DNA of 64,000 nucleotides from Paenibacillus sp. XY044 (GCF_002257645.1 NZ_NQMO01000008.1:186001-250000), one strand, 5' to 3'; counted from the first letter of the stretch, positions 16,210 through 25,216 are shown. Notes: generated by a model not told the origin, from the sequence alone. Numbers and translations are program-made.

Positions 16210-19200
16210 ATGCCTATCAATAAACAGCTTAAGAAAATCCTCGTTATCGGTTCTGGACCGATCGTCATCGGCCAGGCGGCTGAGTTCGACTACGCAGGCA
16301 CGCAGGCATGCGAAGCACTGAAAGAGGAAGGCGTCGAGGTTGTCCTGATCAACAGCAACCCGGCGACCATCATGACCGATACCAACACGGCGGACAAAGT
16401 ATACATCGAGCCGATCACCCTGGACTTTGTAACACAGGTCATCCGCCAGGAGCGTCCGGACGGACTGCTGCCGACGCTCGGCGGCCAGACCGGCCTCAAC
16501 ATGGCGGTGGAACTGGCGAGAGCCGGCGTGCTTGAGCAGGAAAACGTCAAATTGCTTGGAACCCAGCTCCATTCGATCGAAAAAGCCGAAGACCGCGACC
16601 TGTTCCGCGAACTGATGCGCGAGTTGGAACAGCCGGTGCCGGAAAGCACGATCGTCACTTCACTGCAAGAAGCGCTCGACTTCGCCGCGGAGATCGGCTA
16701 CCCGCTGATCGTCCGTCCGGCGTACACGCTTGGCGGTACGGGCGGCGGCATCTGCGCGACCGAAGAAGAGCTGCGCGAGACGGTGAGCTCCGGCATCCGC
16801 TACAGCCCGATCGGCCAGTGTCTGATCGAGAAGAGCATCGCCGGCATGAAGGAAGTCGAATACGAAGTGATGCGCGATGCCAACGACAACTGCATCGTCG
16901 TATGTAACATGGAGAACTTTGATCCGGTCGGCGTACACACCGGGGACAGCATCGTCGTGGCTCCGTCCCAGACGCTCTCGGACCGTGAATACCAAATGCT
17001 GAGATCGGCGTCGCTGAAAATTATCCGCGCGCTGAACATCGAAGGCGGATGCAACGTGCAGTTCGCCCTGGATCCGCACAGCTACCAGTACTATGTCATC
17101 GAGGTAAACCCTCGCGTCAGCCGCTCGTCGGCGCTCGCCTCCAAAGCGACCGGGTACCCGATCGCCAAGATGGCCGCGAAGATCGCCCTCGGCTACACCC
17201 TGGACGAAATCGTGAACCCGGTTACCGGGCAGACTTACGCCTGCTTCGAGCCGACGCTGGATTACATCGTCAGCAAAATCCCGCGCTGGCCGTTCGATAA
17301 ATTCGTGCAGGCGAACCGCAAGCTGGGCACGCAAATGAAAGCGACCGGCGAAGTGATGGCCATCGGCCGCACGTTCGAAGAATCGATCCATAAAGCGATC
17401 CGCTCCCTGGAAATCGGAGTGCACCGCTTCTATCTGAAAGGCACCGAGGAGCTGAGCGAGGAAGTACTCCGCGAGCGTCTCGTCAAGGCAGACGACGAGC
17501 GGCTCTTCCTGATCGCGGAAGCGTTCCGCCGCGGTTACGAGCTGCAGGACATTCAGGACCTGACCAAGATCGACTGGTGGTTCCTCGATAAAATCCAGGG
17601 GCTGATCGCATTCGAAGCGCAGCTTCAGGAAGAAACGCTGTCTTATGATATGTTGTACCAAGCGAAACGCCGCGGCTTTACCGACCGGTCGATTGCCGAG
17701 ATCCGCAGCCAGAGCACGGCCGGAAGCCTGACCACCGAGGCAGAAGTACGCGAATTCCGCCTCTCGAACGGACTGCGTCCGGTCTATAAAATGGTCGACA
17801 CCTGCGCGGCTGAATTTGAAGCGACAACGCCTTACTACTACTCGACCTACGAGACGGAGAACGAAGTCACGCCGTCCAATAAGGAGAAAGTGGTCGTGCT
17901 GGGCTCCGGACCGATCCGGATCGGCCAAGGCATCGAGTTCGACTACTCGACCGTACACGCCGTGTGGGCCATTCAGAAGGCCGGATACGAAGCGGTCATC
18001 ATCAACAACAACCCGGAAACGGTATCCACGGACTTTAACACGTCGGATCGCTTGTACTTTGAGCCTCTGTTCTTCGAGGATGTCATGAATGTTATCGAGC
18101 AGGAGAAGCCGATCGGCGTCATCGTGCAGTTCGGCGGCCAAACAGCCATCAACCTGGCCGGACCGCTGAGCAGAGCCGGCGTGAACATTCTCGGCACCAG
18201 CCTCGAAAGCATCGACGAAGCGGAGGACCGCAAGAAGTTCGAGGCGCTGCTCTCGAGACTTCAAATCGCCCAGCCGAAGGGCAGCACGGTCACATCGGTC
18301 GACGAAGCCGTTGAAACGGCCCAATCGCTCGGCTATCCGGTGCTGGTCCGTCCATCCTACGTCCTTGGCGGACGCGCGATGGAAATCGTCTACTCCGATG
18401 ACGAGCTGTTGAGCTACATGGAGCAGGCTGTGAAGATCAATCCGGAGCATCCGGTCCTGATCGACCGCTACATGCTCGGCAAAGAGGTGGAGGTCGACGC
18501 GATCTGCGACGGCGAAACCGTGGTCATCCCGGGCATCATGGAGCATATCGAGCGCGCGGGCGTGCACTCCGGCGACTCCATCGCGGTATATCCTCCGCAG
18601 CACTTGGAAGAGCACCTCAAGGAGAAGATCGTGTCTATCACAACGCGGATCGCGAAGGAACTGAAAACGATCGGCCTGGTGAACATCCAGTTCGTCATCT
18701 ACAACGACGAAGTGTATGTCATCGAGGTGAACCCGCGCTCTTCCCGGACGGTACCGTTCCTGAGCAAAGTAACGACGATTCCGATGGCGAACCTGGCAAC
18801 GCAGGCGATCCTCGGCCGCAAGCTGAAGGATGCTGGATACCAGGATGGCCTCTGGCCGGAAAGCGACTATGTTTCGGTGAAAGTGCCGGTATTCTCCTTC
18901 GCGAAGCTGCGCAGAGTCGAGCCGACGCTCGGACCGGAAATGAAATCGACCGGCGAAGTCATGGGGCGCGACCTGCAGTACGCAAAGGCACTGTACAAAG
19001 GCTTGATCGGCGCAGGCATGAAGATTCCTGCATCGGGAGCGATCATCGTCACAGTGGCCGACAAGGATAAGGAAGAAGCCGTGGAGCTCATGAAGGGCTA
19101 CAAGCGCCTTGGTTACAAGATCTATGCAACCGGAGGCACGGCTCAGGCATTGAACGAAGCTGGATTAAACGTTACGACCGTGCAAAAGCTCAGCGACGGC

Positions 19201-19422
19201 ACACCGAACATCCTGGATTTGATCCGCAATGGCGAAGCACAGTTCGTGTTCAACACCCTGACCAAAGGGAAAACGCCGCAGCGTGACGGATTCCGCATCC
19301 GCCGGGAAGCGGTGGAGAACGGCGTGGTCTGCATGACCTCGCTGGATACGGTCAGAGCGCTGATGAATATGCTGGATACGCTGAACTTCTCTTCGCAGGC
19401 TATGCCGGCTTTTGCGAACTGA
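16210..19422 (+). CDS. carB: Carbamoyl-phosphate synthase large subunit
   Basis: 1070 aa. Two homologous ATP-grasp halves are visible (ILVIGSGPIVIGQAAEFDYAG at the start and VVVLGSGPIRIGQGIEFDYS near 560), for bicarbonate and carbamate phosphorylation, and a C-terminal MGS-like allosteric domain lies from about 930. EVNPRVSRSS and EVNPRSSRT mark the two metal-binding sites. Length is full. Embedded in the PyrR-controlled operon, so this is the pyrimidine-specific enzyme; a separate arginine-specific set may exist elsewhere. Confidence 0.97.
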   Translation: MPINKQLKKILVIGSGPIVIGQAAEFDYAGTQACEALKEEGVEVVLINSNPATIMTDTNTADKVYIEPITLDFVTQVIRQERPDGLLPTLGGQTGLNMAVELARAGVLEQENVKLLGTQLHSIEKAEDRDLFRELMRELEQPVPESTIVTSLQEALDFAAEIGYPLIVRPAYTLGGTGGGICATEEELRETVSSGIRYSPIGQCLIEKSIAGMKEVEYEVMRDANDNCIVVCNMENFDPVGVHTGDSIVVAPSQTLSDREYQMLRSASLKIIRALNIEGGCNVQFALDPHSYQYYVIEVNPRVSRSSALASKATGYPIAKMAAKIALGYTLDEIVNPVTGQTYACFEPTLDYIVSKIPRWPFDKFVQANRKLGTQMKATGEVMAIGRTFEESIHKAIRSLEIGVHRFYLKGTEELSEEVLRERLVKADDERLFLIAEAFRRGYELQDIQDLTKIDWWFLDKIQGLIAFEAQLQEETLSYDMLYQAKRRGFTDRSIAEIRSQSTAGSLTTEAEVREFRLSNGLRPVYKMVDTCAAEFEATTPYYYSTYETENEVTPSNKEKVVVLGSGPIRIGQGIEFDYSTVHAVWAIQKAGYEAVIINNNPETVSTDFNTSDRLYFEPLFFEDVMNVIEQEKPIGVIVQFGGQTAINLAGPLSRAGVNILGTSLESIDEAEDRKKFEALLSRLQIAQPKGSTVTSVDEAVETAQSLGYPVLVRPSYVLGGRAMEIVYSDDELLSYMEQAVKINPEHPVLIDRYMLGKEVEVDAICDGETVVIPGIMEHIERAGVHSGDSIAVYPPQHLEEHLKEKIVSITTRIAKELKTIGLVNIQFVIYNDEVYVIEVNPRSSRTVPFLSKVTTIPMANLATQAILGRKLKDAGYQDGLWPESDYVSVKVPVFSFAKLRRVEPTLGPEMKSTGEVMGRDLQYAKALYKGLIGAGMKIPASGAIIVTVADKDKEEAVELMKGYKRLGYKIYATGGTAQALNEAGLNVTTVQKLSDGTPNILDLIRNGEAQFVFNTLTKGKTPQRDGFRIRREAVENGVVCMTSLDTVRALMNMLDTLNFSSQAMPAFAN

Positions 19423-19441
19423 GAAGGGGGCGATTCGAAGC

Positions 19442-20179
19442 ATGAGTGACAAGTTTAAAGAAATGGCGGGCCGCTTGATCGTGGCCCTGGACTACCCGGA
19501 TGCCGAGGCGGCATCCGCGCTGGTCCGCGAGCTCGAAGGAATTCCCTGCTACTTGAAGGTGGGCATGCAGCTGTATTATGCTGCAGGGCCTGCCTTTGTG
19601 CGGGAATTGAAGTCGAAAGGCTATAGCGTATTTCTTGATTTGAAGATGCATGACATACCCAACACGGTAAGGGGTGGCGCAGAGAGCATCACCCGCCTTG
19701 GTGTGGACATGTTTAACGTCCATGCCGCCGGGGGCTCGGCGATGATGAAGGCGGCGCTTGATGGAGCCGAATCCGCCCTTGCGGCCGATCCGGGGCTGCG
19801 CAAGCCGGTGATCATCGCGGTTACCCAACTGACCAGCACCAGCCAGGAGACGCTCAACAGCGAGATCGGAATTCAAGGCAGTGTCCAAGAAGCGGTGATC
19901 CACTACGCCAAGCTGACGCAGGCGGCTGGACTGGGCGGCGTCGTCGCCTCAGCCCAAGAATCGGCGCTGATCCGCGAGGCTTGCGGCCACAAGTTTATTA
20001 CCGTTACGCCGGGTATCCGGCCTGCGGGCTCCGCAATCGGGGACCAATCCCGTGTCCTGACGCCGGGCGAGGCCATTCGCCAAGGCAGCCATTACATCGT
20101 CGTTGGACGCCCGATTACAGCGGTGGAAAACCCGTGTGAAGCTGCCGAACACATTATCAAGGAGATGATCGAAGCTTGA
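19442..20179 (+). CDS. pyrF: Orotidine-5'-phosphate decarboxylase
   Basis: 245 aa TIM-barrel enzyme that converts OMP to UMP. The catalytic DxKxxD array is Asp66-Lys68-Asp71 in FLDLKMHDIPNT, and the phosphate-binding C-terminal VVGRPIT is present. Start ATG 19442 follows AAGGGGG; an upstream in-frame ATG at 19412 lies inside the end of carB. Its stop codon overlaps the TTG start of pyrE. Confidence 0.97.
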   Translation: MSDKFKEMAGRLIVALDYPDAEAASALVRELEGIPCYLKVGMQLYYAAGPAFVRELKSKGYSVFLDLKMHDIPNTVRGGAESITRLGVDMFNVHAAGGSAMMKAALDGAESALAADPGLRKPVIIAVTQLTSTSQETLNSEIGIQGSVQEAVIHYAKLTQAAGLGGVVASAQESALIREACGHKFITVTPGIRPAGSAIGDQSRVLTPGEAIRQGSHYIVVGRPITAVENPCEAAEHIIKEMIEA

Positions 20180-20817
20180 CTACCCTAGCAGAAATTCCAG
20201 CACGTATCGCATCCCACTTGCTTGAGATCGGAGCGGTCGCGCTCCGGCCGAAACAACCGTTTACTTGGACCTCGGGCATCAAGTCGCCCATCTACTGCGA
20301 TAACCGTCTGACGATGTCCTATCCGGAAATCCGGGAGCTTATCGCTGAATCGTTCGCCGCGATCATCCGGGCGCAGTATCCGGACGCGGAAGTCATTGCG
20401 GGAACGGCGACAGCCGGTATCCCTCATGCGGCATGGGTAGCCCAGAAGCTGAATCTGCCGATGGCCTATATCCGCGATAAGGCGAAGGGGCATGGCAAGG
20501 AGAACCTGATCGAGGGCATCATTAAGCCGGGGCAAAAAGTCGTCGTCATCGAAGACTTGATCTCGACCGGCGGCAGCTCGCTCAAAGCGGCAGTGGCCGT
20601 GAAAGAAGCGGGTGCCGAGCCGCTATCCGTGCTCGCCATTTTCAGCTATCAGCTCGATAAAGGGGTACAAGCTTTTGCCGAAGCAGGTATTCCGCTGCAA
20701 ACGTTGTCCAACTACACCGCACTGATGGAGGTTGCCCTGGAGAAGGGAGCCATTCAGCAGGAGGATGTCGAAGCGCTCAAAGCGTGGAGAGAAGACCCGT
20801 CTTCCTTTGGCAACTAA
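20176..20817 (+). CDS. pyrE: Orotate phosphoribosyltransferase
   Basis: 213 aa. Makes OMP from orotate and PRPP. The PRPP loop VVVIEDLISTGGSS is at residues 122-135; the flexible-loop lysines and the KSPIYCDNR block near 36-44 fit the family. Starts at TTG 20176 with a four-base overlap with pyrF (TTGA), implying coupling. Last gene of the operon, closed by a terminator. pyrK and pyrD, which precede pyrF in Bacillus subtilis, are not present. Confidence 0.96.
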   Translation: MTTLAEIPARIASHLLEIGAVALRPKQPFTWTSGIKSPIYCDNRLTMSYPEIRELIAESFAAIIRAQYPDAEVIAGTATAGIPHAAWVAQKLNLPMAYIRDKAKGHGKENLIEGIIKPGQKVVVIEDLISTGGSSLKAAVAVKEAGAEPLSVLAIFSYQLDKGVQAFAEAGIPLQTLSNYTALMEVALEKGAIQQEDVEALKAWREDPSSFGN

Positions 20818-20867
20818 GTTGAGCGACGCTTAAGTGAACTTTTCTGAAATGGTTTTATCATGATACA

Positions 20868-20898
20868 GCAAAGGCAGCCCCCAGGGCTGCCTTTTTAA
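20868..20898 (+). terminator. Terminator of the pyr operon
   Basis: AAAGGCAGCCC and GGGCTGCCTTT pair around a short loop and a TTTTT run follows. Confidence 0.85.
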
Positions 20899-20952
20899 GT
20901 TGTTTACATTGGTTATGGACCATCCCGTCTTCAGCTTTCGATTCATTCGTGA

Positions 20953-21819
20953 TTAGTGGATGGCGTTTTTCTCAAAATTGCCGCCGAGAACATCGGACAC
21001 ATGCTCAATGGCAATAAAGGCTTTGGGATCGATCTCCTGCACGAGCGCCTTCAGCTTCGCCAGCTCGAGCCGGGTGACGACGCAATAGATCACTTGAGTG
21101 TCTTCCTTCGAGTAACCGCCTCTGGCGTACATGAAGGTCGTGCTGCGTCCCAGGCGATCCTGGATCGTTTGGGAAATTTCCTCGTATTCGTTCGAAATGA
21201 TGGTAACCGACTTGGATTCGTTCAAGCCCTCGACCACGATATCCATCACTTTGGAGGCCATATAGTATGTAAATATGGAATACATCGCGGAGTCCCAACC
21301 GAAAACGAATCCGGCGACAATGAAAATGAACACGTTCATGATCATGATGATCTGGCCGACCGGCATGCGCAGCTTTTTGGATAACAAAATCGCGACAATT
21401 TCGGTTCCGTCCAGCGATCCGCCGTAACGGATGACGAGTCCGACCCCGAGGCCCAGAATAAGCCCGCCGAACAGGACCGCCAATATTTTCTCATTGGTAA
21501 AAGGGCTTACGTGATGCAGAAGCTGTGTAGTCACAGACATGACGGCGATGCCGTAAAGGGTGGAGAAAGCAAACGTTTTTCCGATTTGCTTATAGCCCAG
21601 AAATAAAAACGGAAGGTTGATAATGAACAGGAAAATACCGAGCGGGAAAGCCGTAACTTTGGATAGGACGATCGAAATCCCGGTGATGCCTCCGTCGATT
21701 ATTTCATTGGGAACGAGAAATACTTCGAGCGCGACGGCCATGAGAACGGCCCCCACCGTGATGAAAACAAATTTTTTGAGCAGATCCATAAAAGACAGTT
21801 TTTTATGCGCTTTTGCCAT
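20953..21819 (-). CDS. YitT-family membrane protein (DUF161/DUF2179)
   Basis: 288 aa. Five to six hydrophobic segments fill the first 200 residues (FVFITVGAVLMAVALEVFLVPNEIIDGGITGISIVLS begins the conserved YitT block). A soluble C-terminal DUF2179 domain follows (SVTIISNEYEEISQTIQDRLGRSTTFM...VIYCVVTRLELAKLKALV). Function of the family is unknown. Start ATG 21819 has GTGGGA seven bases upstream; ATG 21825 is adjacent to that site and thus less likely. Confidence 0.88.
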   Translation of the reverse strand: MAKAHKKLSFMDLLKKFVFITVGAVLMAVALEVFLVPNEIIDGGITGISIVLSKVTAFPLGIFLFIINLPFLFLGYKQIGKTFAFSTLYGIAVMSVTTQLLHHVSPFTNEKILAVLFGGLILGLGVGLVIRYGGSLDGTEIVAILLSKKLRMPVGQIIMIMNVFIFIVAGFVFGWDSAMYSIFTYYMASKVMDIVVEGLNESKSVTIISNEYEEISQTIQDRLGRSTTFMYARGGYSKEDTQVIYCVVTRLELAKLKALVQEIDPKAFIAIEHVSDVLGGNFEKNAIH

Positions 21820-22029
21820 GGACATTCCCACTTTCTTGAAAATTAAAATGTTAAACAACTTAGTTATCAGTATAAACGATTTTTTCGCTGAGCACAAAGC
21901 AATCTCGCTTTTTTTCGAACGTTTTCGACATTTTGCTAGCTGATATTTCTGCTGCTCATGAATGAACCCTGGCGTTTGCGGTAACAATAGGCATCAAAAC
22001 AGCTCATCTATGAAAGGAAGGCAGCGGCA

Positions 22030-22194
22030 ATGCGATGGGTGTATTTCAGTAAGCTTTACCGGACAAAATTTCAGGCAGGGTGCCTGGCCAAACGACTGGA
22101 GCAGGACAGCTGGATTTACGGCTATGAAGAGCCGCGGATCGTTGAAATATTCCGTTCACGGAGAGGCAGATACGGCGTCCGCTTCTTGCCGTGA
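22030..22194 (+). CDS. Small basic protein, 54 aa, unrecognised
   Basis: A short frame starting ATG 22030, with AAAGGAAGG about ten bases upstream. It begins MRWVYFSKLYRTKFQAGCLA, continues with RLEQDSW and EEPRIVEIFRS, and ends RGRYGVRFLP. It is rich in Arg, Tyr and Phe, with one Cys and no membrane segment or signal peptide. The balanced residue pattern and good ribosome-binding site suggest a real gene; I do not recognise a family. It lies alone between the divergent YitT gene and the tRNA cluster. Confidence 0.6.
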   Translation: MRWVYFSKLYRTKFQAGCLAKRLEQDSWIYGYEEPRIVEIFRSRRGRYGVRFLP

Positions 22195-22242
22195 CGTGGC
22201 AGGCTTTCAGCGTGTCCTAACGACAATTCCATAAATAAATAC

Positions 22243-22272
22243 TTGACGCAGTGGGTACATATGCTGTATATT
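22243..22272 (+). promoter_or_regulatory. Promoter of the fMet-CAU-Leu tRNA cluster
   Basis: TTGACG at 22243-22248 and TATATT at 22267-22272 with 18-bp spacing, about 30 bp before the tRNA. The segment ATGCTGTATATTAATTCTTGTCG is nearly repeated before the second Leu tRNA. Confidence 0.65.
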
Positions 22273-22303
22273 AATTCTTGTCGCTATTTGATATGGTTAA
22301 TGA

Positions 22304-22384
<81 letters not shown>

Positions 22385-22418
22385 AACAGCCATTATCTGT
22401 ACGGTATATACTTGATCA

Positions 22419-22495
22419 GGGCCCTTAGCTCAGTTGGTTAGAGCGGTCGGCTCATAACCGACTGGTCGGGGGTTCGAGTCCCTCAGGGCCCACCA
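22419..22495 (+). tRNA. tRNA with CAT anticodon (probably tRNA-Ile2; possibly elongator Met)
   Basis: 77 nt, encoded CCA, acceptor GGGCCCT/AGGGCCC, anticodon loop CTCATAA. A CAT anticodon with a GGNCCCTTAGCTCAG 5' half resembles tRNA-Ile2, whose C34 is converted to lysidine to read AUA. Elongator Met cannot be excluded without comparison to identity elements. Confidence 0.85.
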
Positions 22496-22517
22496 TATAA
22501 GCAATCGTAAGCAGCAT

Positions 22518-22603
22518 GCCGGGGTGGCGGAATAGGCAGACGCACAGGACTTAAAATCCTGCGGTAGGTGACTACCGTACCGGTTCGAGCCCGGTCCTCG
22601 GCA
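22518..22603 (+). tRNA. tRNA-Leu (TAA)
   Basis: 86 nt class II tRNA with a long variable arm (GGTAGGTGACTACC region), acceptor GCCGGGG/CCTCGGC and anticodon TAA in CTTAAAA. CCA is not encoded; the following bases are TAC. Confidence 0.93.
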
Positions 22604-22623
22604 TACAGGCGAACAATCGCAGG

Positions 22624-22658
22624 AAGCCGGTTCAGTCTTTGACTGAGCCGGCTTTTTT
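22624..22658 (+). terminator. Terminator after the first tRNA-Leu
   Basis: AAGCCGGTTCAGTC and GACTGAGCCGGCTT form a 14-bp stem with one G-T pair, followed by a T-run. Confidence 0.85.
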
Positions 22659-22694
22659 AATCCATGGCCGGTAAGAGCAATGGGAATAAAAGGA

Positions 22695-22723
22695 TTGCCG
22701 GTATAGGCAAAACATGCTATATT
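22695..22723 (+). promoter_or_regulatory. Promoter of the second tRNA-Leu
   Basis: TTGCCG (22695-22700) and TATATT (22718-22723) with 17-bp spacing. The -10 region shares ATGCT...ATATTAATT with the promoter of the first tRNA cluster. Confidence 0.55.
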
Positions 22724-22753
22724 AATTTTTGTCGTCACAAAAGTGATGGACAA

Positions 22754-22839
22754 GCCGGGATGGCGGAATTGGCAGACGCACAGGACTTAAAATCCTGCGG
22801 TAGGTGACTACCGTACCGGTTCGAGCCCGGTTCTCGGCA
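22754..22839 (+). tRNA. tRNA-Leu (TAA), second copy
   Basis: 86 nt, nearly identical to the copy at 22518 (changes in the acceptor stem, at one D-loop base and in the 3' stem). CCA is not encoded. It has its own promoter and terminator, so the unit appears to be a local duplication. Confidence 0.93.
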
Positions 22840-22863
22840 TTTGGTTGAAACAAGTTGAACAGG

Positions 22864-22899
22864 GTAAGCTGGTCCGGATCGGGGCCGGCTTATTTTTTT
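22864..22899 (+). terminator. Terminator after the second tRNA-Leu
   Basis: TAAGCTGGTCC and GGGCCGGCTTA pair imperfectly and are followed by a seven-base T-run. Confidence 0.75.
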
Positions 22900-22982
22900 A
22901 GCTAAAAGAAGATGGTTGTGCGTGGATAGATGTTTTTCTTTTAAAATAGGTTTATATATTTACGAGAGAGGAGAAATGCTTC

Positions 22983-23654
22983 ATGATATTTAATAATGAT
23001 TGGGACGAGCAGCTGAAGGAAGAGACCGATAAGGACTATTTTCAGGAACTTCGCTATAAGCTGGCTAGAGAATACAAGCTTCACAAAGTGTACCCGCCGA
23101 AAGAGGACCTTTTCAAAGCGCTCAAGCTGACCCCATACCAAGATACCAAAGTGGTGATTTTGGGACAGGACCCTTATCACGGACCCGGGCAGGCCCACGG
23201 ACTCAGCTTTTCGGTCGAACCCGGCGTGCGGATTCCGCCGTCCCTGGTAAACATTTACAAAGAGCTGCACAGCGATCTGGGAGTGCCGATTCCAAACCAT
23301 GGGACGCTGGTGCATTGGGCCGAGCAAGGAGTGCTGCTGCTCAATACAGTCCTGACCGTCCGGGATGGAGAGGCAAACTCGCATAAAGGATTAGGATGGG
23401 AGCGATTTACCGATGCTGTCATTGAGAAGCTGAATGAGCGGGACAAGCCGGTTGTTTTCATTCTGTGGGGAAGCCATGCGCAGAAAAAAGGAGCTTTTAT
23501 CAACCGGAAAAAGCATCTGGTGATCCAGTCGGTTCACCCGAGTCCGCTGTCGGTGCACCGTGGATTTTTTGGAAGCAGGCCGTTTTCCAAGGCCAACGCG
23601 TTTCTGATATCCCATGGGATCGAACCGGTCGATTGGGCGATTCCTGACAGATAG
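22983..23654 (+). CDS. ung: Uracil-DNA glycosylase
   Basis: 223 aa family 1 UDG that excises uracil from DNA. The water-activating loop GQDPYHGPGQAHGLSFSV has Asp63, and the Leu-intercalation loop HPSPLS has catalytic His185. Length and motifs are complete. Start ATG 22983, 11 bases after AGAGGAG. Followed by a small gene 32 bp downstream in the same direction. Confidence 0.97.
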   Translation: MIFNNDWDEQLKEETDKDYFQELRYKLAREYKLHKVYPPKEDLFKALKLTPYQDTKVVILGQDPYHGPGQAHGLSFSVEPGVRIPPSLVNIYKELHSDLGVPIPNHGTLVHWAEQGVLLLNTVLTVRDGEANSHKGLGWERFTDAVIEKLNERDKPVVFILWGSHAQKKGAFINRKKHLVIQSVHPSPLSVHRGFFGSRPFSKANAFLISHGIEPVDWAIPDR

Positions 23655-23686
23655 TCATTTTAAATGCGAAAGGAGGCGAAGGGGCC

Positions 23687-24097
23687 ATGAAGGAATGGAT
23701 CGGCAGGCGGGTCACCATTATGTGTAATGACAAGCTGCATTCCCGGGTCAAAGGGACGCTTCGCAAGTGGGATGAACATAACGAATATCTCGTGCTCGGT
23801 CCACACGACATGAAGCTGCCGTTTGGCGAGGTTTGTACAATCCGGCTCCTTCCCGATGGGAAAAATGCCCCTGACGCCGCGCCTCATTCGGTTGGATATA
23901 CCCTAAAGCATAAGCGGCAGTATGATAACGCCGTGTTGTTCGGATCTGAGGTCATGATCTGGCGGAATGACCGCCTGGAAGCATACAGGGCCACCCTGAG
24001 CTCGCATAATGTGGAGACGCTGACCCTGTCGGACGGCCGCACATTTCGGAAAGCGGAGTGCACGTGCGTCGTCCGGTCATTGCGGGGCATCCTTTGA
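23687..24097 (+). CDS. Unrecognised 136-aa protein with two SH3/Sm-like halves
   Basis: Starts at ATG 23687 after AAAGGAGGCGAAGG. Residues 5-55 (GRRVTIMCNDKLHSRVKGTLRKWDEHNEYLVLG) and 85-136 (LFGSEVMIWRNDRLEAYRATLSSHNVETLTLSDG) have the same spacing of beta-strand-like blocks, suggesting two small beta-barrel modules, perhaps Sm-like. There is no catalytic motif, membrane segment or signal peptide. Likely cotranscribed with ung. Function unknown. Confidence 0.7.
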   Translation: MKEWIGRRVTIMCNDKLHSRVKGTLRKWDEHNEYLVLGPHDMKLPFGEVCTIRLLPDGKNAPDAAPHSVGYTLKHKRQYDNAVLFGSEVMIWRNDRLEAYRATLSSHNVETLTLSDGRTFRKAECTCVVRSLRGIL

Positions 24098-24133
24098 GTC
24101 ATCCGCTAAACGCGGTTTTGCTTCATAGCATGT

Positions 24134-25216
24134 TTATTCTTTCATTTCATCTACCTTTTCCGCCAAAAACAGCGCATACACCCGGACGATAATGATCTTG
24201 GCGATCATATAGACGGGGATGGCCAGAATAACACCGACAATCCCGGATACGTCCCCGCCGATCAGCAGCAGGACGATCGCCGTCATCGGGTGAATATCCA
24301 GCTGCTTGCCGTAGATAATCGGGGTCAACAAATTATCCTGAATTTGTTGGGAGATGATGATGACGACGAGGGACCATATGGCAACGGACGGCGAGTCGAT
24401 GAAACCGATGATGACCACCGGAATGGCGGCGATGATCGCTCCGACATAAGGAATCAGGTTCAGCACGATCGATATCAGCGCGAGCAGGAGAGAGTACGGT
24501 AGCCCGATAATGAGAAAGCCGATGTACATCAAGACGCCGAGAATGAGGTTCAGCACAACCCTGCCGACGATGAAATTGCTGAGCGCCGTATCGATTTCAC
24601 GCAGTACTTCCTTACCATCCTTCCGGTATTTCCGCGGCAGCATATGCAAAATTTTAGGCGGAAGCTTGCTGCTCTCTTTCAGCATGTAGTACAGCACGAT
24701 CGGAACGGTAGCGATAATGACCACGACGTTCGATACGACGGATATAAAATTGGAAATCGAATTCGTAACGGCCATAATCAGCCCATTAAGGTATTCACTC
24801 ACTCGGGCATAGATTTCCGACTCGCTTGGCAGCGCTTTGCCGAAAAAACTGTTTTTCTGAAGAGCATCAAACTGCTTCTGCAAATCTTCCACGAAATAAG
24901 GCGCGTTGTCCGCAAAAGTGATCAGCTGCTCGCGCAGGGTTGGCCATACCAGCACCGAGAACAGGGCGATCAGGCCTACAAACACGAGATAGATCAACAG
25001 GATCGATAGCGATCTTTTCCAGCGGTGCTTCTCCAAGTAATTCACAATGGGCCTCAGCAAATAATACATAAAACCGGCCAGCATGACCGGGACCAGGAGC
25101 AGCCGGAACAGCAGCACGATCGGATTGAAAATAAATTTTACTTTGGCGCCTAAATAGATAATCAAAAGCGCCGCGATAATTCCCAGACATGTACGAAAAT
25201 ATTTGCTCTGCAGCAA
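24134..25216 (-). CDS. AI-2E-family permease
   Basis: About 360 aa with eight or so hydrophobic segments, the typical layout of the AI-2 exporter/PerM superfamily (FYVLL-type N-terminal helices, central soluble loop at about 120-170, then IVGRVVLNLILGVLMYIGF and the PYVGAIIAAIPVVIIG block). Members export diverse solutes; the substrate here is not evident. I chose TTG 25216 because GGGGGGAT lies directly upstream; ATG 25237 would add seven residues and lacks such a site. Confidence 0.85.
   Translation of the reverse strand: MLQSKYFRTCLGIIAALLIIYLGAKVKFIFNPIVLLFRLLLVPVMLAGFMYYLLRPIVNYLEKHRWKRSLSILLIYLVFVGLIALFSVLVWPTLREQLITFADNAPYFVEDLQKQFDALQKNSFFGKALPSESEIYARVSEYLNGLIMAVTNSISNFISVVSNVVVIIATVPIVLYYMLKESSKLPPKILHMLPRKYRKDGKEVLREIDTALSNFIVGRVVLNLILGVLMYIGFLIIGLPYSLLLALISIVLNLIPYVGAIIAAIPVVIIGFIDSPSVAIWSLVVIIISQQIQDNLLTPIIYGKQLDIHPMTAIVLLLIGGDVSGIVGVILAIPVYMIAKIIIVRVYALFLAEKVDEMKE

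Noticed and set aside
16660..18615. Minus-strand frame of 651 codons inside carB
   Set aside because: Shadow of the highly conserved carB, no start signal and no recognised domain.
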